A stretch of DNA of 64,000 nucleotides from Chryseobacterium takakiae (lineage in GTDB: Bacteria; Bacteroidota; Bacteroidia; Flavobacteriales; Weeksellaceae), in assembly GCF_900129385.1 (NCBI RefSeq), contig NZ_FQVO01000001.1, positions 558,001 to 622,000 on the forward strand. Reading direction: 5' to 3'. Both the position numbers and the translations under genes were made by a program. Positions 53,590-61,616 of the stretch are shown in pieces (positions within the stretch are counted from its first letter, which is position 1; every line of letters starts with the position of its first letter). The notes below the pieces were generated by a model that was not told the origin of the DNA, did no database searches, and saw only the letters and a list, made by a program, of their open reading frames with translations.

Positions 53590-53668
53590 CGTTCCTATTA
53601 ATCAATTTATTCTGTAATTTTTTGCAAAAGCTTATTAACTTCTATCATTCCGCTTCCCGCTCAAAAAC

Positions 53669-54817
53669 CTATACTCTAAAATCCTGCAGCTGCTCCGGTT
53701 TTTCACAACAAAGCTGCTCCATTACCTGCCTGAACTGCATCTTGAGCATCTCAATAATATGGTCGCCGCCTTTATCTCCTAAAGCTCCAACAGCATACAT
53801 AAAAGTTCTCCCCATAAAAGTAAATTCGGCACCGCAGCTTAATGCACGGGCAACATCAGGCCCGGTTCTTATACCACTGTCCATCATGATTTTGATCTGG
53901 TCTTTATATTTTTCGCTGATTTCTTTTACCACCGCAATCGTAGATTCTCCTGCATCAAGCTGTCTTCCTCCATGATTGGAAATAATCATCCCATCGAAGC
54001 CTAAACGTACTGCTTCTTCGGCGTCTTCATCGGAAGCTACTCCTTTAATGACCAGTTTTCCTTTCCACTGATCGCGGATCGCCTTGATTCTGTCCGAATT
54101 TAATCTTCCTGAAAAAGTGGAATTCATGAACTGTCCCAATTGCTTTACGTTCATGTTTTTGTCCATGTATTTTTCCATGGTTTTAAAGCCCGGAACGCCG
54201 TGCTTCAGCATTTCAAGACACCATTGAGGTTTTACCAGAGCCTGGGAAACATTCCGGAAATTTAGTTGTGGCGGCATTGCCAAACCGTTTCTTATTTCTT
54301 TAGCTCTGTATCCGAATGTTGGAACATCTGCCAGAACCACCAGCACATCATATCCGGAACCTTCACAACGCTTGAGAATATCGTCACGCAACCATTCTTC
54401 TCTGGGATGGTACAGCTGATACCAGGCTCTACCTTCCGTTAATTCTGCAATTCTTTCAATACTGCTGGTGGTAACGGTGCTTAAAATGAAAGGAATATTA
54501 TGTTTAAAAGCTGCTTTTGCAAGGATTTCCGGGGCATTCGGCCACATTAATCCCTGCAGGCCGACTGGCGAAATCCCGAAAGGTGCAGAGTATTTTACCC
54601 CGAATAATTCGGCTTCCATGTTGGCTTCCGCAAAATTGTTATTTAAATACCTCGGCCGGAGCAGCACTTCTCTCAGTTCTTCTGTATTTCTATCGCGGTT
54701 TATATTCTCATTACAGCCGCCGTCAAGATATTCAAAAGCAAAACGGGGCATTCTTTTTTTAGCTCTTTCAATTAAAAGATCGAGTGACGCATATTTTGTA
54801 TCAAATGGGAAAGCCAT
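53669..54817 (-). CDS. lldD: FMN-dependent L-lactate dehydrogenase (LldD-type alpha-hydroxy acid oxidase)
   Basis: A 382-residue TIM-barrel flavoprotein. Family signs are FGISPVGLQGLMWP (about 75-90), the Lys in KLVIKGVASDEDA (about 250) and the hallmark IISNHGGRQLD (about 275-285) with the catalytic His. It oxidises L-lactate to pyruvate with FMN and passes electrons to the respiratory chain or oxygen. In this locus it completes L-rhamnose breakdown, since the RhaEW enzyme makes L-lactate. It is separated from the kinase gene by 201 bases of heptamer repeats, so it may have its own promoter there. Confidence 0.85.
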   Translation of the reverse strand: MAFPFDTKYASLDLLIERAKKRMPRFAFEYLDGGCNENINRDRNTEELREVLLRPRYLNNNFAEANMEAELFGVKYSAPFGISPVGLQGLMWPNAPEILAKAAFKHNIPFILSTVTTSSIERIAELTEGRAWYQLYHPREEWLRDDILKRCEGSGYDVLVVLADVPTFGYRAKEIRNGLAMPPQLNFRNVSQALVKPQWCLEMLKHGVPGFKTMEKYMDKNMNVKQLGQFMNSTFSGRLNSDRIKAIRDQWKGKLVIKGVASDEDAEEAVRLGFDGMIISNHGGRQLDAGESTIAVVKEISEKYKDQIKIMMDSGIRTGPDVARALSCGAEFTFMGRTFMYAVGALGDKGGDHIIEMLKMQFRQVMEQLCCEKPEQLQDFRV

Positions 54818-54845
54818 GATTACAGGTTTTTATGTTATAAAGTTA

Positions 54846-54943
54846 GAAGTGAGAAGTGAGAAGTTAGAAGTTAGAAGTAAGAAGTGAGAAGTGAGAAGTG
54901 AGAAGTCAGAAGTTAGAAGTCAGAAGTTAGAAGTTAGAAGTTG
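54846..54943 (+). repeat. Heptamer tandem array 1: 14 x GAAGTNA
   Basis: Fourteen in-phase copies of GAAGTNA run from 54846 to 54943 with all four bases at the N position; the last copy ends in G. Eight bases separate it from array 2, which is complementary to it. Confidence 0.9.
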
Positions 54944-54951
54944 ATTCTTTT

Positions 54952-55014
54952 ACATTTTACTTTTCACTTTTTACTTTTCACTTTTTACTTTTTACTTTTC
55001 ATCTTTTACTTTAC
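54952..55014 (+). repeat. Heptamer tandem array 2: 9 x ACTTTTY-type, inverted to array 1
   Basis: Nine in-phase heptamers (ACATTTT, six ACTTTTC/ACTTTTT, ATCTTTT, ACTTTAC) extend from 54952 to 55014. In register, TYACTTT pairs with AGAAGTG/AGAAGTT of array 1 with G-U wobbles. The array ends 4 bases before the rhamnulokinase stop. Confidence 0.85.
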
Positions 55015-55018
55015 ATAT

Positions 55019-56407
55019 TTACAAATTAAAAATTAAAGGCTGAAGCACTTTCATCTGATAATGCTCCTGTAAGAAAGTTTCGTCTATTTTTTTATTAGAA
55101 ATGACCATGGAAGCTCCCAATGCAGAACCCAACGGCGAATGGCTGGACATCACATGATAATGCTGAAAATGATGAGACATCAGTTTCATAAACACATCAT
55201 TATCGGTAAATCCTCCATCGATGTAAATATTTTGAATTTCCGAATTTCCAATTGCATTTTGTATAGTATGAATCTGCAAATCCATCAGTTCGATCATCAG
55301 CTGATGATACGCTTCTTCAAAAGTTGCGAAAGCATTTAAATCGGTCTCGGTGATCATTTTTCTTTTTAAAATAATCCCTTCAAAACGGAAATAAACGGCT
55401 TTATGCTTCATTAAACGCAGATACAGTTCCTGGTCAAACTGCACTTCCCTGTGGAAACCATATTCTTTTCCGTAATGTGCGCATAATTTTTCCACCTGGA
55501 TTTTATATTCATTTCCCATAAAAAAACGGGATGCCTTCACACGTTTCCCATCAATTCTCATGTAATTCAGACAATTATTTTCGATGTCTTCATCGGTTAA
55601 GCTTTCATCATTGAAAGGATTAAGTGAAATACTCCAGGTTCCCGTTGAAAGGAGTAAAAACGGTTCTTTTTTACTTAAAATATACGGTAAAAGCGCTGAA
55701 GAGCTGTCATGAATTCCCACCCCGATTTTAATTTTTTTATTTCTGTAAGAAGTATTGATGCTTGCTGAAGTCGGTACAATTGGTGGTAACAGGGCATCTA
55801 TTTCCTCTTCGTAGACCCAGTCGTGGTAATCTGCTTTATCATAGTTCCATAAATTGGTGTGGCAGCCGATTGATGTGAATTCGGAGACACAGATTCCGGT
55901 AAACAAATACGATAGATATTGCGGTAAATGGAGACTGTACCTGATCTTTTTGAAAACTTCAGGATGTTTATATTTCAGCCAAAACAATTGTAATCCTGAA
56001 TTCAGCATTCCCGCCTGCGGGGAAGCGGTTTCACGGGCGATTTTTAATTTGGTTCCGTGTTTTTTATAGAATAAATCCAAGATCTCTTTATCCATCGGTT
56101 TGGTGTAATTGTACAATGGCGTGAGAACATTTCCCCTCTGGTCCAAATGCACAAAACTTGCTCCGTATGTAGAGAAATTGATGGCTTTTACTTCAAAATT
56201 TTCATCGTCGAGAATGGCATTGAAATTATCTTTAATCCAGTTTTGGAGTGCCGCAAGATCTTCCGTCGGGTAGGCGTCTTCGTCTGTTGTAAGGGGTAAT
56301 TCGGTATACTCACGAACGACTTCTTGGTAGTTTTTATCAAACAGAAAGAATTTTTTATTGGTTTTTCCAATATCAAATACAATGGTTACCTTCTTTTTTT
56401 TAGACAT
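55019..56407 (-). CDS. rhaB: L-rhamnulokinase-like FGGY carbohydrate kinase
   Basis: A 462-residue kinase. The N terminus VTIVFDIGKTNKKFFLFDK is the first phosphate-binding strand of the FGGY/actin-like fold, with INFSTYGASFVHLD next and the domain-II segment FLLLSTGTWSISLNP (about 248-262); IYIDGGFTDNDVFMKLMSHHF (about 393-413) is the adenosine loop. The context, beside rhamnose isomerase and rhamnulose-1-phosphate aldolase, makes L-rhamnulose the likely substrate; the family alone would allow other sugars. It sits 599 bases after the isomerase gene on the same strand. Confidence 0.8.
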   Translation of the reverse strand: MSKKKKVTIVFDIGKTNKKFFLFDKNYQEVVREYTELPLTTDEDAYPTEDLAALQNWIKDNFNAILDDENFEVKAINFSTYGASFVHLDQRGNVLTPLYNYTKPMDKEILDLFYKKHGTKLKIARETASPQAGMLNSGLQLFWLKYKHPEVFKKIRYSLHLPQYLSYLFTGICVSEFTSIGCHTNLWNYDKADYHDWVYEEEIDALLPPIVPTSASINTSYRNKKIKIGVGIHDSSSALLPYILSKKEPFLLLSTGTWSISLNPFNDESLTDEDIENNCLNYMRIDGKRVKASRFFMGNEYKIQVEKLCAHYGKEYGFHREVQFDQELYLRLMKHKAVYFRFEGIILKRKMITETDLNAFATFEEAYHQLMIELMDLQIHTIQNAIGNSEIQNIYIDGGFTDNDVFMKLMSHHFQHYHVMSSHSPLGSALGASMVISNKKIDETFLQEHYQMKVLQPLIFNL

Positions 56408-57006
56408 TTTCTTGGATGATTATTTTTTTATTGCAAAAGACTCTTTTAAACACTTTCTTTTATTTAAACGCAAAGTCCGCAAAGATTTTTTTAAATACTA
56501 TACGTTTTTTAAGTTCGCAAAACGAAGTTTCGCCGATTCCAATGAATAAATCATAAAATTGAGGCAAAGGCGTTCTACTCAGCAAAGATTACAAAGAGCT
56601 TAATTTCTTTTGTAAATTCAATATTATTATTTAATTTATATCTTTTTTTAACTCAAAGCTCGCAAAGATTTTTTTTAATACTATCTGTTTTTTAAGTTTG
56701 CAAAGGCGTTTGACTATGTCGAATCTTCGATTTCACTCAGCGAAGAAACAAAGAATTTAGCATATATACTCCTGTAAAGTTCAATAATGTATTTTGCTAA
56801 ATATTCAATTATATTAATAATTTCTTATACACCATTAAGGAGTGTTCAGATGTATCAAGATCATCAAGAAAATCCACTAATTCTTCAAGCATATGCTTAA
56901 CCTTAATAATCTAAACACTTTCAACCTTAATGATAAAAATATAAGGATACATATAATTAAAAACTTTCGATTGCACTTGAAAGTTCAAATTATCAAATTA
57001 AACAGG
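56408..57006. repeat. Diverged intergenic duplicated repeat (CGCAAAG type)
   Basis: Two copies, about 56467-56616 and 56650-56790, begin AAC(G/T)CAAAG..CGCAAAGATTTTTTT and continue through AATACTAT.GTTTTTTAAGTT.GCAAA to a CTCAGC(A/G)AAGA segment, with a shift of 183 bases. They look like degenerate copies of a dispersed repeat. The remaining part (56790-57006) is AT-rich with CTTAATG-type short repeats and no coding signal. Confidence 0.55.
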
Positions 57007-58287
57007 TTACAATCCTGTTGCTTTTACATTCAGCCCTCTTTCGGAGATTAAATGTTCTCTCACTTTAAGATTTCTGTAAGCCGAAATAGGATCGATCGCC
57101 GCACCTGACTGAAATCTTGCGGCTTTTAATAACGGACGAACATCTGTTCTGTACGCATTCTGCAAAATTTCCTGGGCACGGACAACATCGTTATTCAGCT
57201 GCGCATCTTTCAATGCTTTCTGATCTACCAGAAGTGCCTGTGCATAAGCCATTAAAATCGCTTCCAGTGACTGAATAAGATCTTCCAGCGGATCTTTGAT
57301 GTTATGGCTTGCATCAATCATCCACGCCGGATAAGGATTCTGCGGATTGTTTTCGATTCCATAAACCAATTCGTTGAAAATCAGGAACAATGCATAAGGC
57401 TTGATGGAACCTACCGTTAAATCATCATCACCATATTTGCTGTCGTTAAAATGGAAACCTCCCAATTTTCCTTTGTACATTAAGGTTGCAATGATTTGCT
57501 CAATGTTTGAATTGGGTAAATGATGCCCTAAGTCGACCAAGGTATAAGCTCTTTCTCCGCAAGCGTTTGCCAGCATGAAAGACGTCCCCCAATCCTGAAT
57601 GGTTGTAGAATAAAAATTCGGTTCGTAAGGCTTATATTCGATGAATAATTTCCAATCTTCCGGCATTCCTGCATAAATTTCTTTTAAACTTTGTTCTGTT
57701 TTTGACAAAGCGGTCTGGAAATTTAATTGTCCCGGAAAGCTTGCGCCGTCTGCCAGCCAGACCGTTAAACTTTTAGAGCCTAATTCTTTACCAATACGGA
57801 TTACTTCTTTATTGTGTTCAACGGCATATGCTCTTACATCTTCGTTCGACGCATTCAAAGAGCCGAATTTGTATGATTGCTGTGCTCCCGGCTGATCCTG
57901 AAACGTATTGGAATTCATCGCATCGAAAACCAATCCGTGAGCAGCCGCTTTTTCTTTAATTGCCTGTACATCATCCGGAATGTCCCACGGAATATGCAAT
58001 GAAACAGCTCCTGCGGAGTTCGTTAATGCATGGATAAGCCCGATATCTTCTAATTTATGTTCCAATGTTGCCGGTTCGCCGCCGTAGGAAAATCTTCCGA
58101 AACGTGTACCTCCTGCGCCTAAAGCCCAACTTGGAACAGCCACCTGAAAGTCGGCAATTTTTTTGACAATTTCAGAAACATTTGCTCCTGATTTTGTGAG
58201 TTTATCTGATAAATAAGCGAAATCCGAATTGAAGTTTTCGGTTTCACTTTTATTATATTGCTTTATACTGTCTTTGTTTATAATCAT
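57007..58287 (-). CDS. rhaI: L-rhamnose isomerase (Pseudomonas stutzeri RhaI-like)
   Basis: A 426-residue TIM-barrel sugar isomerase. Active-site regions visible are SLHIPWDIPDD (about 95-105), WLADGASFPGQ (about 183-195), FIEYKPYEPNF (about 220, metal Glu), TLVDLGHHLPNSN (about 252-264) and LGGFHFNDSKYGDDDL (about 279-294, metal Asp and His). The overall sequence follows the broad-specificity RhaI type. It converts L-rhamnose to L-rhamnulose and is followed by the kinase gene. Upstream lies the array of gene-tail copies, so transcription from rhaEW has to cross that array and its hairpins. Confidence 0.85.
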   Translation of the reverse strand: MIINKDSIKQYNKSETENFNSDFAYLSDKLTKSGANVSEIVKKIADFQVAVPSWALGAGGTRFGRFSYGGEPATLEHKLEDIGLIHALTNSAGAVSLHIPWDIPDDVQAIKEKAAAHGLVFDAMNSNTFQDQPGAQQSYKFGSLNASNEDVRAYAVEHNKEVIRIGKELGSKSLTVWLADGASFPGQLNFQTALSKTEQSLKEIYAGMPEDWKLFIEYKPYEPNFYSTTIQDWGTSFMLANACGERAYTLVDLGHHLPNSNIEQIIATLMYKGKLGGFHFNDSKYGDDDLTVGSIKPYALFLIFNELVYGIENNPQNPYPAWMIDASHNIKDPLEDLIQSLEAILMAYAQALLVDQKALKDAQLNNDVVRAQEILQNAYRTDVRPLLKAARFQSGAAIDPISAYRNLKVREHLISERGLNVKATGL

Positions 58288-58460
58288 GGTCTGATTTATA
58301 TTTCTCAGGTTTTTTTTTGTTATGCACAGGGTTGCACCCTGTGTTATTGTAGGTCGCCACTTCGTGGCTTTGGTTGAGGAAATTTATTTTTAAATTCATT
58401 TAACATAATAATATCAAACTTACGATTTAAAATATACTCATTCAGTATTGATGTAAAAAT

Positions 58461-58509
58461 TATCTTGGGAACGCATTCGCCATTCCGCCGTCTACATTGA
58501 TGATGTTTC
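58461..58509 (-). pseudogene. Tail copy T1 of the rhaEW gene (allele I)
   Basis: On the minus strand it reads NIINVDGGMANAFPR and stop, the same peptide as the gene end, but with different synonymous bases (for example GGC for GGT, GAC for GAT, AAT for AAC). Confidence 0.9.
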
Positions 58510-58646
58510 TTTTGCATAGGGTTTCGCCCCTATGCTGTTTTATGTCGCCACTTCGTGGCTCCGGTTCAAGAAAATTATTTTAAATTCATTAAATATTTAA
58601 CATCATATCAAACTTACGATTTAAAATAATATTGATATGAAAATTT

Positions 58647-58695
58647 TACCTTGGGAAAACATTTGCTATTCCGCGGTCTACATTGATGATGTTTC
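58647..58695 (-). pseudogene. Tail copy T2 of the rhaEW gene, decayed
   Basis: Reads NIINVDRGIANVFPR and stop: three amino-acid changes relative to the gene end, which shows relaxed selection. The following spacer is also the most diverged. Confidence 0.9.
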
Positions 58696-58835
58696 TTTTG
58701 CATAGGGTTTCGCCCTATGCTGTTTTATGTCGCCACTTCGGGGCTTTGGTTGAGGAAATTTATTTTTAAATTCATTTAACATAATAATATCAAACTTACG
58801 ATTTAAAATATACTCCTTCAGTATTGATGAAAAAT

Positions 58836-58884
58836 TATCTTGGGAACGCATTCGCCATTCCGCCGTCTACATTGATGATGTTTC
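58836..58884 (-). pseudogene. Tail copy T3 of the rhaEW gene (allele I)
   Basis: Identical to T1 over the 49 bases, with the AT-rich type I spacer downstream in the direction of transcription. Confidence 0.9.
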
Positions 58885-58945
58885 TTTTGCATAGGGTTTC
58901 GCACTATGCTGTTTTATGTCGCCACTTCGTGGCTTTGAGAGAAAA

Positions 58946-58984
58946 CAATTGATTAAACTGACACAAATGTAGTTTAATCAATTG
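58946..58984 (-). terminator. Terminator hairpin within the array, copy 2
   Basis: CAATTGATTAAACT and AGTTTAATCAATTG form a perfect 14-bp stem with an 11-nt loop; on the minus strand it is followed by TTTTCTC. Confidence 0.75.
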
Positions 58985-59000
58985 CTTATTCTATGAGCTT

Positions 59001-59049
59001 TATCTTGGGAACGCATTGGCCATTCCACCATCTACGTTGATGATGTTTC
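59001..59049 (-). pseudogene. Tail copy T4 of the rhaEW gene (allele II)
   Basis: Identical over the 49 bases to the present gene end at 59166-59214. Confidence 0.9.
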
Positions 59050-59110
59050 TTTTGCATAGGGTTTCGCCCTATGCTGTTTTATGTCGCCACTTCGTGGCTT
59101 TGAGAGAAAA

Positions 59111-59149
59111 CAATTGATTAAACTGACACAAATGTAGTTTAATCAATTG
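59111..59149 (-). terminator. Terminator hairpin directly after the rhaEW gene
   Basis: The same perfect 14-bp stem as at 58946-58984, 16 bases past the rhaEW stop, with TTTTCTC following on the minus strand. It should stop or reduce transcription into the isomerase gene. Confidence 0.75.
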
Positions 59150-59164
59150 CTTATTCTATGAGCT

Positions 59165-61267
59165 TTATCTTGGGAACGCATTGGCCATTCCACCATCTAC
59201 GTTGATGATGTTTCCTGTGCTTTTATTTAAAATGGCAAGGCATGCAAAAACGCCATTGGCTATGTCTTCAGGAAGAATGATTTCGTTTAACAAATTTCTT
59301 TTGGCATAAAATGCCGGAAGTTCTTCCACCGTGATTCCGTTGGCTTTAGCACGGCCTTCTGCCCATTCTCCTTCCCAGATTTTGCTTCCTACAATGACGC
59401 CGTCCGGATTCACTACATTCACTCTGATTTTATCGGCTGCAAGTTCTGCGGCCAACAATCTGGTCATGTGCTGCTGAGCAGCTTTCGCTGTTCCGTAAGC
59501 CACATTATTCGGCCCTGCAACCAATCCGTTTTTACTAGCGATATTGACGATATCTCCGCCCAGATTCTGTTTTTTCATGATTTCCGTCCCGATTTTTGAT
59601 AGTAAGAACTGGCCTTTCACCAAAACATTTTCCAGCAAATCCCAATCATTTAGAGTAGTTTCTTCCAACGATTTGGAAATAGCCAATCCTGCGGAATGGA
59701 CAATAATATCTACCCCACCGAATGCCAAAACGGTTTCTTTGAAAGCATTAGCAATTGCTTCATCATTCGTTACATCACACTGAACGGCAACCGCCTGGTC
59801 TTTGCTATATTTCGATGTTGCCGCTTCTACGGCATCCTTATTCAAATCCGTGTATACAACCACTGCTCCTTCCGCAACCATTTTATCGGCAATGGCCTGC
59901 CCGATTCCGCCTCCGGCTCCGGTAACGATGGCAACTTTTCTTGACAAAGGCTTTTCCTTCGGCATTCTCTGAAGTTTAGCCTCTTCCAGCAGCCAGTATT
60001 CGATATCGAAAGCTTCCTGTCTTGGTAGTGAAGTATATTCAGAGATGGCTTCTGCACCACGCATTACATTGATGGCGTTGACATAAAACTCGCTTGCCAC
60101 ACGTGTCGTCTGCTTGTCTTTTGAGAAGCTGAACATTCCCACTCCCGGATAAATGATGATGACCGGATTCGGATCACGCATTGCGGGGCTGTTCGGATGC
60201 TTACAGGTTTCGTAATATTCTTTATATTCCTGTCGGTATTGTTCAAAAAGCGGATTTAATTTTTCTAAAATTGCTTTTGAATCATTTAAATCTTCATTTT
60301 TATCTAAAGTAAGCACCAATGGCTGAATTTTAGTTCTCAGGAAGTGATCCGGGCATGAAGTTCCCAGCGGAGCCAGTCTTTCAAGGTCATTGCTGTTGAT
60401 AAATTCCAGTACCGTATTGCTGTCTGTAAAATGGCCAACCATTCTGTTTTCCGAGGAAGCCAGACCTCTTAATAATGGCATAATTTGAGCCGCTTTACTT
60501 TTTCTTTCTTCAGCAGGCAGAGATTCTATTTTTTGTCCGCCAAAAACCTGTCCGTTTTCTTCAATTTTTTTAGCGATATATTCTGAAGCCGTTTCGATAA
60601 CTTCCAGGCTGTTGATATAACATTCATAGGAAGTATCTCCCCAAGTGAATAATCCATGGCTTCCTAAAACAATTCCTCTGATTCCCGGATTCTCGTTTAA
60701 ACATTTTTCCAGCTGCAAGCCCAGATCGAAGCCCGGTCTTTGCCATGGTACCCATCCCATTGTATCACCCCAGATTTCTTTTGTAATTGCTTCACTGTCT
60801 TTTGCGGCCGCAACTGCAATCAGGGCGTCCGGGTGAAGATGATCAATATGTCTGAATGGAAGAAGTCCGTGAAGAGGTGTGTCGATAGAAGGCGCTTTGC
60901 TATCAAGATCGTAAATACAATGATCAAATAACCCTACCATTCTGTCTTCATCTTCCAGACCTTCATACACATTTTTGAGGTTTCTCAGTCTTTCGGTATA
61001 TAAACCTGCGATTCCTTTTCTTGTTAAAGTACCAATATCGCCTCCGGAACCTTTCACCCACATTACCTCAACTTCTTCATTGGTTAAAGGATCTTTTTCT
61101 ATGGTTTTGCAGCTTGTATTTCCGCCACCGTAGTTGGTGATTCTTAAGTCTGCTCCCAGAATATTGGAACGGTACAAGAATAAGGCAACCTGGTCATCTC
61201 CAAAAGATGCTGCTTTTTCATCATCCCACAAATAGTTTACGTATTTGAATGTTTTTAGTTTTTCCAT
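59165..61267 (-). CDS. rhaEW: Bifunctional rhamnulose-1-phosphate aldolase/L-lactaldehyde dehydrogenase (RhaEW)
   Basis: A 700-residue cytoplasmic fusion. Residues about 25-430 form a class II aldolase: the metal-binding histidines are in RHIDHLHPDA (H143, H145) and GSHGLFTWG (H204). Residues about 440-700 form a short-chain dehydrogenase with TGAGGGIG (449-456), S578 in NIASKNG and the catalytic Y591-GTA-K595. It splits L-rhamnulose-1-phosphate into DHAP and L-lactaldehyde and then oxidises the aldehyde to L-lactate with NAD. The order in the locus is SusD, rhaEW, isomerase, kinase, lactate dehydrogenase. Its last 49 bases recur four times downstream. A TAATTTTG promoter box lies 31 bases before the start. 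Confidence 0.9.
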   Translation of the reverse strand: MEKLKTFKYVNYLWDDEKAASFGDDQVALFLYRSNILGADLRITNYGGGNTSCKTIEKDPLTNEEVEVMWVKGSGGDIGTLTRKGIAGLYTERLRNLKNVYEGLEDEDRMVGLFDHCIYDLDSKAPSIDTPLHGLLPFRHIDHLHPDALIAVAAAKDSEAITKEIWGDTMGWVPWQRPGFDLGLQLEKCLNENPGIRGIVLGSHGLFTWGDTSYECYINSLEVIETASEYIAKKIEENGQVFGGQKIESLPAEERKSKAAQIMPLLRGLASSENRMVGHFTDSNTVLEFINSNDLERLAPLGTSCPDHFLRTKIQPLVLTLDKNEDLNDSKAILEKLNPLFEQYRQEYKEYYETCKHPNSPAMRDPNPVIIIYPGVGMFSFSKDKQTTRVASEFYVNAINVMRGAEAISEYTSLPRQEAFDIEYWLLEEAKLQRMPKEKPLSRKVAIVTGAGGGIGQAIADKMVAEGAVVVYTDLNKDAVEAATSKYSKDQAVAVQCDVTNDEAIANAFKETVLAFGGVDIIVHSAGLAISKSLEETTLNDWDLLENVLVKGQFLLSKIGTEIMKKQNLGGDIVNIASKNGLVAGPNNVAYGTAKAAQQHMTRLLAAELAADKIRVNVVNPDGVIVGSKIWEGEWAEGRAKANGITVEELPAFYAKRNLLNEIILPEDIANGVFACLAILNKSTGNIINVDGGMANAFPR

Positions 61268-61297
61268 TGTCTTTACTTATATTTCTAAATTCTCACC

Positions 61298-61325
61298 CAA
61301 AATTAGATTGTTCTGTTTTGTACAG
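61298..61325 (-). promoter_or_regulatory. Promoter box and small operator before rhaEW
   Basis: On the minus strand TAATTTTG (61305-61298) is a perfect TAnnTTTG -7 box, 31 bases before the ATG. Just upstream lies the dyad CTGT-N5-ACAG (61313-61325). The rest of the 61268-61616 gap is AT-rich; SusD transcription may also pass through it, since no strong terminator is present. Confidence 0.5.
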
Positions 61326-61616
61326 CATCCCGTACTATACTGCTAAATGCCTTGTGTAAAGATAAATTAACACGTTGCTTTTAATTCAGCTTATCATGGC
61401 ATATTTCAATCTGATCCGGATGAATCATGATTAATATTTTGTGATTTAGGTTAAAAAATAAACATTAAGAGTCCGTTTAAATTTCATTTAATAAATTTTA
61501 ATAGCTTTTATTAATTTCTCAATTAAAATACACTTTTTATTAATTTTTTTTAGGCCAAATGAGCTTATACCTTAATGGTAAAATTTCTTAATGTTTATCT
61601 CAATGATTTACTTTGA

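Larger units (their letters stand above)
58321..59164. repeat. Array of REP-like hairpin elements alternating with copies of the rhaEW 3' end
   Basis: Five elements (58321-58371, 58511-58562, 58697-58748, 58886-58936, 59051-59102) share a hairpin GCATAGGG/CCCTATGC (CACAGGGT/ACCCTGTG in the first) and then GTCGCCACTTCGTGGCTTTG, itself a small stem. Between them lie four 49-bp copies of the last codons of the gene at 59165. Starts of the tail copies are 186, 189, 165 and 165 bases apart. The two 165-base units are nearly identical. Two spacer types occur, one with an intrinsic terminator and one AT-rich. Confidence 0.9.

Noticed and set aside
54846..55014. CRISPR-like array
   Set aside because: The units are contiguous heptamers without unique spacers, so it is a tandem simple repeat.
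58321..59164. CRISPR-like array with 165-189-base period
   Set aside because: The intervals are themselves repeated (gene tails and spacers) and not unique spacers, and no cas gene is near.
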